From: Amycolatopsis coloradensis | Lineage (GTDB): Bacteria; Actinomycetota; Actinomycetes; Mycobacteriales; Pseudonocardiaceae | Length of the DNA stretch: 64,000 nucleotides | Assembly: GCF_037997115.1 (NCBI RefSeq) | Contig: NZ_CP150484.1 | Coordinates: 6,997,344-7,061,343 of the forward strand | Direction: 5' to 3' | Shown: piece by piece, positions 38,563-48,558 of the stretch | Position numbering within the stretch: the stretch's first letter is position 1 | How the letters are laid out: each line of letters begins with the position of its first letter | Made by a program: the position numbers and the translations under genes | Notes under the pieces: generated by a model | What the model was told of the DNA's origin: nothing | The model's database searches: none | The model's input: only the letters and a program-made list of their open reading frames with translations

Positions 38563-38615
38563 ACTTCGCCGGGTACAAGTGGACACCGCGTCCGGATATT
38601 CCTTAGGCTGCGAAC

Positions 38616-39203
38616 ATGCCGACGGAAGATCTGCTCGCGAACGGCACGGGACGGGAACGCTCGGACGCCGCTCGCAACCGAGCGAAGATCCTGAAGGCCG
38701 CCGAAGAGCTCTTCGCGGCGCGCCCGGCCGCGGACGTCTCCATGGAGGACATCGCCCAAGCGGCCGGAGTCGGCCGGGCAACGCTGTACCGCCGCTACCC
38801 GGACCGCTCGGCGATCGCCGTCGCCCTGCTGGACGAGCACGAGCGGGAATTACAGGAGCGGCTGCTCACCGGCCCTCCCCCGCTGGGCCCCGGCGCACCA
38901 CCCGCCGAGCGGCTGGCCGCGTTCTACGCGGCGATGATCGGGCTGCTCGCCCGGCACGCACATCTCGTCCTCGGCACCGAGGTCGGACATTCACGGTTCA
39001 CCAGCGGGCCGTACCGGCTGTGGCGCACCCACGTCCACCACCTCGCCGAGCAGGCGGAAGCGAAGGACCCGGACGCGCTCGCCGACATCCTGCTGGCGCC
39101 GCTCGCCGCGGACGTGTTCCTCCATCAAACGGGCGAACTCGGCCTGAGCGCGGAACGGATCACCGACGCACTGGCCGAACAGGCCCGGCGAGCGCTCGCC
39201 TGA
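38616..39203 (+). CDS. TetR family regulator of the azoR-SMR operon
   Basis: A 195-residue TetR-type repressor. The DNA-binding helices are in ADVSMEDIAQAAGVGRATLY followed by RRYPDR. The C-terminal ligand domain is helical and unassigned. It is divergent from azoR with the palindrome 38542-38562 between them, so autoregulation and control of azoR and the SMR pump are likely. Its stop is directly adjacent to the stop of the convergent SRPBCC gene. Confidence 0.88.
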   Translation: MPTEDLLANGTGRERSDAARNRAKILKAAEELFAARPAADVSMEDIAQAAGVGRATLYRRYPDRSAIAVALLDEHERELQERLLTGPPPLGPGAPPAERLAAFYAAMIGLLARHAHLVLGTEVGHSRFTSGPYRLWRTHVHHLAEQAEAKDPDALADILLAPLAADVFLHQTGELGLSAERITDALAEQARRALA

Positions 39204-39605
39204 TCAGCCGGCGAGGCCGTCGACGACGAGCTTCATCACGGCCTGCCAGTGCTCGCGCTGCGCGGCACGCTCTTCCGGGCCGGTGAGCCGCTCCTGATGG
39301 AAGACCACGACCGTCTTGCCCGGCCCGGCCGGACGGAGCCCCACCTGGACCGTGCTCTCGTGATCCCAGTCCTTCGGACGCCAGGTGAGGCGGATCTTCT
39401 CCTGTTCGCGGTAGCCGCGGACCTCGCCGACGGTGCCCTCGGCCGTCTCGTACGGCGCGCCCTTCTCCGGCTCCAGCCGCACGTCACCCAGCCAGGCCGC
39501 CAGGCCCGGACCCGAGATGTATTCCCAAACCTGCTCCAGCGGATACGCCACCGTCTTGGACACGCCGATCTCCCAGCCCGCGTCCTTCGTCTTGCCGATC
39601 ATCAC
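39204..39605 (-). CDS. SRPBCC / AHSA1-like ligand-binding protein
   Basis: A 133-residue START-fold protein. Features WEYISGPGLAAWLGD, TVVVFHQERLTGPEER and the terminal helix HWQAVMKLVVDGLA are typical of the Aha1/SRPBCC group, which hold hydrophobic ligands. No specific partner is apparent. The start is ATG 39605 or the next codon. It is divergent from the CGNR gene. Confidence 0.8.
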   Translation of the reverse strand: MMIGKTKDAGWEIGVSKTVAYPLEQVWEYISGPGLAAWLGDVRLEPEKGAPYETAEGTVGEVRGYREQEKIRLTWRPKDWDHESTVQVGLRPAGPGKTVVVFHQERLTGPEERAAQREHWQAVMKLVVDGLAG

Positions 39606-39623
39606 GCCTCCACCGTAACCGTC

Positions 39624-39651
39624 TTACCTGGTTTCTGAAACTGACTATAGT
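39624..39651 (+). promoter_or_regulatory. likely promoter of the CGNR gene, leaderless transcript
   Basis: TTACCT (39624-39629) and TATAGT (39646-39651) are separated by 16 nt. The -10 element ends 7 nt before the ATG at 39658, so transcription should begin at or near the start codon. No ribosome site is present upstream, consistent with leaderless translation, which is common in actinobacteria. Confidence 0.5.
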
Positions 39652-39657
39652 GGTTAC

Positions 39658-40257
39658 ATGACTCCGGGAACAAGACTGCTCGTCAACGCCCAGGGTGAGC
39701 GGTACCGGTTCGATCCGGGCAGCCTCAGCCTCGAACTCATGCTGACCGGCGGCCCGGGCCCGTACGAGCGCTACGAAATCGCGCACACGCCGTCCGCCCT
39801 CGCCGAGTGGTTCAGCGGCTCACGGCTGGCGCTGACCGCTCCCCTGACCGACGTCCGGATCCGGCCCGCCGAACTCACCGCGCTCAAGGAACTCCGGGAC
39901 ACCCTTTACCGCGTCGCACCCGCCCTCTCCCGTGGCGAAGCGCCGTCGGACGACGACGTCGCCCTCCTGAACAGCGGAACCGCGGAGACCCCGAGGCCGC
40001 TCGTCGACCCGAAGACACGACAGCTCGCCTGGGCGCCGCCCGTCACCGGGAAACAACTCCTCGGCGCCGTGGCCCGCGACGCCATCGGCCTCGTCGCGGG
40101 CGAGCGATCCGGCCGCGTCCGCGAATGTTCCGCCGATGACTGCTACCTGTTGTTCTTCGACACCTCCCGTTCGGGCAACCGCCGCTGGTGCTCGATGGAG
40201 CGCTGCGGCAACCGCGCCAAGATCCGGGCCTACCGGGCCCGCACCGAAACCGCGTGA
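39658..40257 (+). CDS. CGNR zinc-finger protein (ABATE-type)
   Basis: A 199-residue protein with a C-terminal CGNR zinc finger: ECSADDC followed by WCSMERCGNRAKIRAYR, giving four cysteines in two CxxxxC pairs. The N-terminal domain (about 1-130) resembles ABATE stress-regulator domains. Probably a DNA-binding transcription factor. Its targets are unknown. The likely transcript is leaderless, and DUF2293 follows 18 nt later. Confidence 0.85.
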   Translation: MTPGTRLLVNAQGERYRFDPGSLSLELMLTGGPGPYERYEIAHTPSALAEWFSGSRLALTAPLTDVRIRPAELTALKELRDTLYRVAPALSRGEAPSDDDVALLNSGTAETPRPLVDPKTRQLAWAPPVTGKQLLGAVARDAIGLVAGERSGRVRECSADDCYLLFFDTSRSGNRRWCSMERCGNRAKIRAYRARTETA

Positions 40258-40275
40258 TCGCTAGGATTCCCGGCG

Positions 40276-41325
40276 ATGCAAGGTGAGACGAAATTGGAAC
40301 AGCGCGTCGTGGAGACGGCGGAGAAGCTGCTGGCCAAACGGAAATCGGTAACCGCGCTCGACGTCCTTGGCGGAATCGGCTGGCTGCCGGAGAACGTGCT
40401 CAAAAGCTGGCAGCAGGGCCGGATCCCCGACCTGTCCACGGCCTTGCCGGTGAGCGCGGAGAAACTGGAGTTCGCGCTCGGCGCGCTTCATCGGTGGACG
40501 CGGGAAAAGGCCCTCGAAAGCTCGGAGATCGAGCATGTCGGCGCGACCCGCGACCGGGCCGTCCTCCGGGTGACTTCGGGTGAACTGGCCGGTCTCGAAC
40601 CGCTGTTCCGGACGCAGTGGCTCCTGCCGGGACTGTCCGAAGCCAAACGTGCGCAAGCGCTAGCCCGGCAACGGAAAACGCCGGATCTCGTCGTCTCCGT
40701 GGCACTGAAGGACTGGACGTGCGCCGACTGCGGCGGCACCGGCGATCTGCTGTTCATGGAGAACGAAAAGCCGCACTGCCTCGACTGCGCCGATCTCGGT
40801 CACCTGGTCTTCCTGCCCGCCGGTGACACCGCGCTGACCCGCCGGGCAAAGAAGGCGAGCCGGCTCGCCGCCGTGGTCGTCCGCTTCAACCGGTCACGGA
40901 AACGCAGTGAGCGGCAAGGACTCCTGGTCGAGGAAGCGGCGCTGCGCAGCGCCGAGGAACAATGCCTCGCCGACGAGGACGTCCGGGAACGGCGCCGCGA
41001 CCGGGATCGCGAACGCCGCGTCCACGAAGACGTCGAGTTCACCGCCCGGTTCCACACCGCGATCACGGAGCTGTTCCCCGGCTGCCCGCCGGAGCGGGCA
41101 CGCGCCATCGCCGAACACGCCGGCCAGCGAGGCAGTGGCCGAGTGGGCCGGTCGGCCGCCGGGCGGGAACTGGCCGAACGAGCGGTGTTCCTCGCCGTCG
41201 TCGCCTCGATCCGGCATCTGGACACCGAGTACGACGACCTCCTCATGGCGGGCGTGGACCGGCAGGCCGCCCGCGACCGCATCCGCACCACCATCGACGC
41301 GGTGCTCGAACGCTGGCGTTCCTGA
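40276..41325 (+). CDS. DUF2293 domain protein with zinc ribbon
   Basis: A 349-residue basic protein. A central CADCGGTGDLL...CLDCADLGHLVF forms a four-Cys zinc ribbon (about 153-180). A C-terminal DUF2293-type domain (about 255-345) contains FPGCPPERARAIAEHAGQRGSGRVGRS (quoted in two halves: FPGCPPERARAIAEHAG, QRGSGRVGRS). Middle helices are very rich in Arg and Lys. Nucleic-acid binding is plausible, but the function is not known. It follows the CGNR gene closely. Confidence 0.75.
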   Translation: MQGETKLEQRVVETAEKLLAKRKSVTALDVLGGIGWLPENVLKSWQQGRIPDLSTALPVSAEKLEFALGALHRWTREKALESSEIEHVGATRDRAVLRVTSGELAGLEPLFRTQWLLPGLSEAKRAQALARQRKTPDLVVSVALKDWTCADCGGTGDLLFMENEKPHCLDCADLGHLVFLPAGDTALTRRAKKASRLAAVVVRFNRSRKRSERQGLLVEEAALRSAEEQCLADEDVRERRRDRDRERRVHEDVEFTARFHTAITELFPGCPPERARAIAEHAGQRGSGRVGRSAAGRELAERAVFLAVVASIRHLDTEYDDLLMAGVDRQAARDRIRTTIDAVLERWRS

Positions 41326-41358
41326 CCGCTGTCACGTTCCGGGCACGGGCCTCGTCCA

Positions 41359-41721
41359 GTGCGCATGTTCACCGCATATCTCATCGTGGCCATCGTCGCG
41401 ATCGCGAGCAACGCCGGGATCGCCGCCGCCGACTTGGCACGTGCCCCGTTCGTCCTCAAGAACTCGGCCGAGGTCAACGTGCCCGAATCCTGGATCCCGG
41501 CGCTCGCCTCCCTGAAGGCCGCGGGTGCCGCAGGGCTGCTGCTCGGCCTGCTCGGGGTGCCGTTCCTCGGGACCGCGGCCGCGGTCGGGCTCGTGCTGTT
41601 CTATCTCGGCGCCGTCCTCACCCACGTGCGGGCCCGCGTCCTCTACAACATCGCCTTCCCCGCCGGTCTCTTCGCGCTGGCCGTGGCGACCCTCGTCCTC
41701 GATCTCGCTCAGGCGAGGTAG
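41359..41721 (+). CDS. DoxX-like membrane protein
   Basis: A 120-residue four-helix membrane protein of the DoxX-like group (helices about 4-22, 50-66, 68-88, 97-116), with PESWIPALASLKAAGAAGLL resembling the family. Function is uncertain; some DoxX proteins belong to membrane oxidoreductase complexes. The start is GTG 41359 or ATG 41365. Its end overlaps the convergent P-loop gene by 13 nt. Confidence 0.75.
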   Translation: MRMFTAYLIVAIVAIASNAGIAAADLARAPFVLKNSAEVNVPESWIPALASLKAAGAAGLLLGLLGVPFLGTAAAVGLVLFYLGAVLTHVRARVLYNIAFPAGLFALAVATLVLDLAQAR

Positions 41722-42371
41722 GGACCGAAGTGCTCGGCGACGACGTCCGCGACCGCCTCGGCGTCTTCCGAACCGTCGACCCACAGCACCCGGATGCCGA
41801 GTTCCTTCGCGGTACGGACGGCGTCCTCGGCGACGAGCCGATCCCGCTCGATCCGGTTGCGCTGCGCGCGTTCGGGATCGCTGACCCGGTGCGCCACCGC
41901 GGCGGCCCGGGGCAGCGCGCGAAGCTGGTGCTCACGGAAACCGTCGGTGGGCACCATCACGATCATCCGCCGCGGTGAGTCCAGCAGCGGCGCGACCAGG
42001 TCCGGGCGCAACCCCCAGCCCTCGGCGAGGATCGGGCGTCCGGAGACCAGCGCGCGCAGGTCGTCCAGCGCCCATTCGAACCGCACCGGGAAACCGGCGA
42101 TCGTGTCGGCGGCCATCCGTTCGGGAGTGGTGTCCACCCATACGGTCTCCGGGTCAGGATCCGTGGTGGGCAGACCATCGCGGACGCGGTGCGCGATGCG
42201 GCGGTCCTGATGGCCGCGGGCGTCGTGGAAGTCGTAGTGGTAGACGGTGATGCCGTGGCGGTGCGCCAACAGCCGGGAAACGGTGGACTTTCCCGCCCAC
42301 TGGCCGCCGCAGATCCAGAGCGCCTGCTTGACCGTGCCGAACGGATCGCCGATTTCGCCGTCGATGATCAC
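41709..42371 (-). CDS. P-loop NTPase / kinase-like protein
   Basis: A 220-residue protein with the Walker A motif CGGQWAGKST at about residue 21-30. A later QRNRIERDRLVAED region resembles the lid helix of small-molecule kinases, and HYDFHDARGH may be an acceptor-side loop. No specific kinase family is recognised. GTG 42371 follows AGGAAGGG with a 5-nt gap; the longer ORF from 42437 would overlap the divergent promoter. Divergent from the phosphoribosyltransferase gene (67 nt apart), so the pair may be co-regulated. Confidence 0.7.
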   Translation of the reverse strand: MIIDGEIGDPFGTVKQALWICGGQWAGKSTVSRLLAHRHGITVYHYDFHDARGHQDRRIAHRVRDGLPTTDPDPETVWVDTTPERMAADTIAGFPVRFEWALDDLRALVSGRPILAEGWGLRPDLVAPLLDSPRRMIVMVPTDGFREHQLRALPRAAAVAHRVSDPERAQRNRIERDRLVAEDAVRTAKELGIRVLWVDGSEDAEAVADVVAEHFGPYLA

Positions 42372-42438
42372 TGATTCCCTTCCTGACGCGATCGTACGTG
42401 CCAAGCTTGAGGGGTTCACGATTTCAGGGGGAGCCACT

Positions 42439-43257
42439 GTGACAGCACCACGTTACCGACCCGACCGCCGCGGCAGGCATCTCGAGGACTGGCGACTGCT
42501 GCCGTCGGATTCCGCACGATTCCTCGAATACCGCGGCATCCCGGCCACCGCCGATCACGTACTCGGTGTCCTGCCCAGAGCCAGGAAGGTCGGGACCTTG
42601 AAACACGACGCCGAGTGGCCGTACCGGATCCGCATGGACTTCGAGCCCGACCGTTCGCTGAACGATTTCATGGACTTCCTGAAAGAGGTCCTAGTCATCC
42701 AGATCGAGCAACAGGGTTACGTCGACGCGGCGATCGCGCTGGACTTCTACCGGCGGCCGGTCGAAGAAGAATCGTCAGGGACCGTCCACACCGAGACGGG
42801 AAGCCTGCTTCGGAAGATCAAGGATTACGCCCCGACCGAGCAAGAAGAGTGGAATCTTGCGGGACAAGCGCTGTGCGACTCTTTGAGTGACGTGGTGGTC
42901 CGGCACGAGTGGTTCAACGAAGCCACTCGTATTCTCGCCGTCCCCGGCCACACCCGGGCCAAGCGCTCGGTCAGCGTCATGCTCGGCGCACTCCTCTCTC
43001 AAGAACTCGGCATTCCGCTGACCACCGTCGAACCGAAGAGCGACGATCGGAAACCCGCCAAGAACATGACGCCTGAAGAACGTAAAGCGTTGCTCCACGA
43101 ATTCCGGGTCGAGGAAGACCTCGAAGGCCGGACGGTTCTCGTTCTCGACGACATCTATCACACCGGATACACGATGGCCGGAGTCGCCAACGCGGCCAAA
43201 AGAGCTGGAGCCACCACGGTCCTGGGCCTGGCCGCTGCCAGGAACCTCCGCCGTTAG
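42439..43257 (+). CDS. phosphoribosyltransferase-domain protein with a novel N-terminal region
   Basis: A 272-residue protein. The C-terminal PRTase domain (about 155-272) has the PRPP-binding motif VLVLDDIYHTGYTM near residues 234-247 and an ILAVPGHTRAKRSVSV region where ComF-like PRTases act. The N-terminal 150 residues match nothing I recognise; they include DFMDFLKEVLVIQIEQQGY and DFYRRPVEEESSG. Third positions look less GC-rich than in neighbours, a possible sign of transfer. GTG 42439 follows CAGGGGGA. It is followed by a hairpin shared with nrdJ. Confidence 0.7.
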   Translation: MTAPRYRPDRRGRHLEDWRLLPSDSARFLEYRGIPATADHVLGVLPRARKVGTLKHDAEWPYRIRMDFEPDRSLNDFMDFLKEVLVIQIEQQGYVDAAIALDFYRRPVEEESSGTVHTETGSLLRKIKDYAPTEQEEWNLAGQALCDSLSDVVVRHEWFNEATRILAVPGHTRAKRSVSVMLGALLSQELGIPLTTVEPKSDDRKPAKNMTPEERKALLHEFRVEEDLEGRTVLVLDDIYHTGYTMAGVANAAKRAGATTVLGLAAARNLRR

Positions 43258-43272
43258 ATCGACGACGCGAGC

Positions 43273-43307
43273 CTGTGCGGGGACGGCGAATCGCCATCCC
43301 CGCACAG
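43273..43307. terminator. hairpin between the PRTase gene and nrdJ (convergent)
   Basis: CTGTGCGGGGA (43273-43283) pairs with TCCCCGCACAG (43297-43307) over 11 bp, extended outward by GAG/CTC with one bulge. The internal GGCGA/TCGCC can also pair. It lies between two converging stop codons at 43257 and 43317. Confidence 0.7.
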
Positions 43308-43316
43308 CTCGTGAAC

Positions 43317-46133
<2,817 letters not shown>

Positions 46134-46167
46134 GGGTCTTTCCCTCACTCCCACGCGGGAGGCGGCA

Positions 46168-46656
46168 TCAGCCGTCTTTCGCGTCTTGATCGCTCTCGTC
46201 CGGTGTGGCAGCCATGGCCTCACGAAGGTCCGAGATCTCCTTCTCGAAGTCCTCGACCGAGGAGAAGGAGCGGTAGACACTGGCGAACCGGAGATAGGCG
46301 ACGCCGTCGAGTTCGCGCAGGGGGCCCAGGATCGCCAGGCCGACCTCGTGACTCGGAATCTCCGCCAGCCCCGCCGACCGGATCGATTCTTCGACCCGCT
46401 GCGCGAGCTGCTGCAGCGCGTCGTCGTCGACCGGCCTGCCCTGACAGGCGCGGCGCACCCCCCGGACCACCTTGTCCCGGCTGAACTGCTCGGTGACCCC
46501 GGATCGTTTGACGACGGCGAGCACCATCGTCTCCGAAGTGGTGAAGCGCCGGCCGCAAGCGGCGCACGAGCGCCTCCGCCGGATCGCCTGACCCTCATCC
46601 ACCTCTCGGGAGTCGACGACCCGAGAGTCCGCATGCCGGCAGAACGGGCACCTCAT
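46168..46656 (-). CDS. nrdR: ribonucleotide reductase repressor NrdR
   Basis: A 162-residue regulator. Zinc ribbon with Cys3, Cys6, Cys31 and Cys34 (MRCPFC...SCAACGRRF), then an ATP-cone (about 46-136) that senses dATP/ATP. It represses nrd promoters by binding paired NrdR boxes. ATG 46656 gives the universal MRCPFC start. It is 34 nt upstream of nrdJ and has a pair of NrdR-box-like sequences 150-195 nt upstream, so it probably represses its own operon. Confidence 0.95.
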   Translation of the reverse strand: MRCPFCRHADSRVVDSREVDEGQAIRRRRSCAACGRRFTTSETMVLAVVKRSGVTEQFSRDKVVRGVRRACQGRPVDDDALQQLAQRVEESIRSAGLAEIPSHEVGLAILGPLRELDGVAYLRFASVYRSFSSVEDFEKEISDLREAMAATPDESDQDAKDG

Positions 46657-46808
46657 CCGCCGATCACCTTCCCCTCCGCGCCGACCGGTCCCGAATGGAC
46701 GCCCACTCCGCCGCCACGCAACGACGAAAGATCGACATGTGGATCGATCTGTGGACATCCGGTGGGTGAACACCGGCCAGCTGTGGACAACTGATACCGA
46801 GTCTACCC

Positions 46809-46850
46809 CAAGCTATGGACCAACTACAGCCATGTAACTACTACATATAG
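46809..46850 (-). promoter_or_regulatory. pair of NrdR boxes upstream of nrdR-nrdJ
   Basis: On the minus strand CTATATGTAG (46850-46841) matches the core of the NrdR box CwAtATaTwG at 9 of 10 positions. A second, weaker core CCATAGCTTG (46818-46809) matches 7 of 10. They are 32 bp apart, the phasing reported for paired boxes (16 bp boxes with 15-16 bp between). Autoregulation of nrdRJ is expected. The flanking 46657-46953 region carries no gene. No cobalamin riboswitch was recognised, although Streptomyces nrdRJ has one. Confidence 0.5.
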
Positions 46851-46921
46851 CGGTGGAGACTAGAACGCAGGTGGGGCGCACGCAAGCGCAACGGCCGAGC
46901 CGGTCAGACACGAATGAGGGG

Positions 46922-46940
46922 CTCACCCACGAGGGGTGAG
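46922..46940 (-). terminator. hairpin after the LysM gene
   Basis: CTCACCC (46922-46928) pairs with GGGTGAG (46934-46940) around the loop ACGAG, 14 nt after the LysM gene stop. No U-tract. Confidence 0.45.
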
Positions 46941-46953
46941 AACGACATCAGGA

Positions 46954-47448
46954 TCACCTCCCGCCTTCCGCGACCTCGGCCGCGACCGGCACCGCGAGCG
47001 GCAATCCGGGGACGAGAACGGCGTCTTCCAGGGAGTTGAGTTCCTTGATCTTGGCGACGACCGCACCGGTGTCACTTCCTGGCGCGAAACGTGCCGCGAG
47101 ATCGGACAGGGTCTCCCCTGCGGAAACGGACACCGTCGTGGTCCGTTCGGGCACCGCGGCGCCGGGAACACCGGCCAAGAACAGACCCAATCCGGTGATG
47201 ACTCCGGCGACGAGCAAGGCCATCCCGACGAGCGACGGCCACCTGAGCGGGAGCCGACGCGGAGCCGGGCAAGCCGGGGAGACGGTGGCGACACCGGGGC
47301 GGCGGCCCGCCACGACCCGCGCCCTGGTCGGCGGGCGCAGGGGCTCGGCACGCCCGCCCCGCACCACCCGCACGGGCCGGGTCACCCCTGCCGGAACGGA
47401 CCTGGGGGAACTGGGCCGCACCAGTCCTCGATCGGCCAGAATCGACAT
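46954..47448 (-). CDS. LysM-domain SOS protein (Rv2719c/ChiZ- or YneA/DivS-like)
   Basis: A 164-residue protein. A basic N-terminal half is rich in Arg and Pro, followed by one membrane segment (about 70-92, WPSLVGMALLVAGVITGLGLFLAG) and an extracellular LysM-like domain (TTTVSVSAGETLSDLAARF...). In M. tuberculosis Rv2719c occupies the same place between nrdR and lexA and is SOS-induced; B. subtilis YneA and C. glutamicum DivS are SOS division inhibitors. ATG 47448 follows GAGGAGG. Two abutting LexA boxes lie 59-90 nt upstream, so damage induction is expected. Confidence 0.82.
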   Translation of the reverse strand: MSILADRGLVRPSSPRSVPAGVTRPVRVVRGGRAEPLRPPTRARVVAGRRPGVATVSPACPAPRRLPLRWPSLVGMALLVAGVITGLGLFLAGVPGAAVPERTTTVSVSAGETLSDLAARFAPGSDTGAVVAKIKELNSLEDAVLVPGLPLAVPVAAEVAEGGR

Positions 47449-47506
47449 CGGAACCTCCTCGCAACTCCTGCTGCGCTCGCACCGGGCCGGGACCCGGCGA
47501 TCAAGA

Positions 47507-47538
47507 TCGAACAAGCGTTCTATCGAACGCCCGTGCGA
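47507..47538. promoter_or_regulatory. two abutting LexA (SOS) boxes
   Basis: TCGAACAAGCGTTCTA (47507-47522) and TCGAACGCCCGTGCGA (47523-47538) match the mycobacterial/Bacillus-type SOS box TCGAAC-N4-GTTCGA at 10 of 12 and 10 of 12 fixed positions. They sit directly end to end, upstream of the LysM gene. Both should bind LexA and repress that gene, and possibly lexA too. Confidence 0.75.
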
Positions 47539-47586
47539 ATGTGTACCACCTCCCACCGACAAAAATCGAGCGACACGGCGTGTCCA

Positions 47587-47627
47587 TCGAACAGATGTTT
47601 GAAATCGTCGTCCCGGCGGGCTAACGT
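47587..47627 (+). promoter_or_regulatory. lexA promoter with overlapping LexA box
   Basis: LexA box TCGAACAGATGTTTGA (47587-47602) matches TCGAAC-N4-GTTCGA at 11 of 12 fixed positions. It overlaps a good promoter: -35 TTGAAA (47599-47604), 17-nt spacer, -10 TAACGT (47622-47627). Bound LexA would block polymerase, giving classic autorepression. The leader from there to GTG 47767 is about 130 nt and contains a short ATG-initiated 7-codon ORF. Confidence 0.75.
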
Positions 47628-47766
47628 CGTTGACCAGGGCGTCTGCTGCGCGGACGCCGCCGGTGCCGTGGGCGGGGAAGATCGTCCGCCACCGGCGAAG
47701 ACACGCGAAGTCGGTCCGGGCGACCGGACGTACTGGGAGGCGACGCAGAGATGAAGGAGCGATACG

Positions 47767-48483
47767 GTGGCTAAGGAGAGCAAGGCGGGGAACGCGCCTA
47801 GGGGCTCGGGCAAGGTGCGCGCCTTGCCCGAGGTCTACGAGGTGGACGAGACCCTGACCGTGCGACAGCAGCAGGTGCTCGACGTGATCAAACTGTGGGT
47901 GAGCCGGTTCGGCTACCCGCCGAGTGTGCGTGAGATCGGCGAGGCGGTCGGGCTGACCTCCACTTCGTCGGTGTCGCACCAGTTGCAGGCCCTGCAGCGC
48001 AAGGGTTATCTGCGACGCGACCCGAACCGCCCGCGTGCGGTGGGGGTGCTCGCCACGACGGACGACAACCCGATGGGCATCGACGTCGAGCAGCCCCAGT
48101 CGGCCGCGAAGGCCGCGTACGTGCCGCTCGTCGGCCGGATCGCCGCCGGTGGGCCGGTGCTGGCGGAGCAGGCGATCGAAGACGTCTTCCCGCTGCCGAG
48201 GGAGATCGTCGGCGAGGGTGAGCTCTTCCTGCTGAGCGTCACCGGTGACTCGATGGTCGACGCCGCGATCACCGATGGCGACTGGGTCGTCGTGCGCCAG
48301 CAGCCCACGGCCGATCCGGGCGAGATCGTCGCGGCGATGATCGACGGCGAGGCGACGGTCAAGACGTTCAAGCGCAAGGACGGCCACATCTGGCTGATGC
48401 CGCACAACGAGGCGTACGAGCCCATCCCGGGTGACGACGCCACGATCCTCGGCAAGGTCGTCGCCGTTCTTCGCAGGCTGTAG
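47767..48483 (+). CDS. lexA: SOS repressor LexA
   Basis: A 238-residue repressor-protease. The winged helix has [20 protein letters not shown]. The self-cleavage site is Ala127-Gly128 in GRIAAGGPV, and the catalytic pair is Ser162 (GDSMVD) and Lys199 (ATVKTFKR). RecA-stimulated cleavage derepresses DNA-damage genes. GTG 47767 is preceded by AAGGAG with a 7-nt gap, and an out-of-frame ATG at 47751 overlaps that site. Divergent from the LysM SOS gene, the M. tuberculosis order. Confidence 0.96.
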   Translation: MAKESKAGNAPRGSGKVRALPEVYEVDETLTVRQQQVLDVIKLWVSRFGYPPSVREIGEAVGLTSTSSVSHQLQALQRKGYLRRDPNRPRAVGVLATTDDNPMGIDVEQPQSAAKAAYVPLVGRIAAGGPVLAEQAIEDVFPLPREIVGEGELFLLSVTGDSMVDAAITDGDWVVVRQQPTADPGEIVAAMIDGEATVKTFKRKDGHIWLMPHNEAYEPIPGDDATILGKVVAVLRRL

Positions 48484-48558
48484 TCCGGAGCCGGAGCACG
48501 CCGGGATCCCGGGTCACCCGACCCGGGTCAGACTCGGCAGCTTCGGCAGACTCTTCGG

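Noticed and set aside
46657-46953. Cobalamin riboswitch before nrdR-nrdJ
   Set aside because: No B12-box-like sequence seen on the minus strand.
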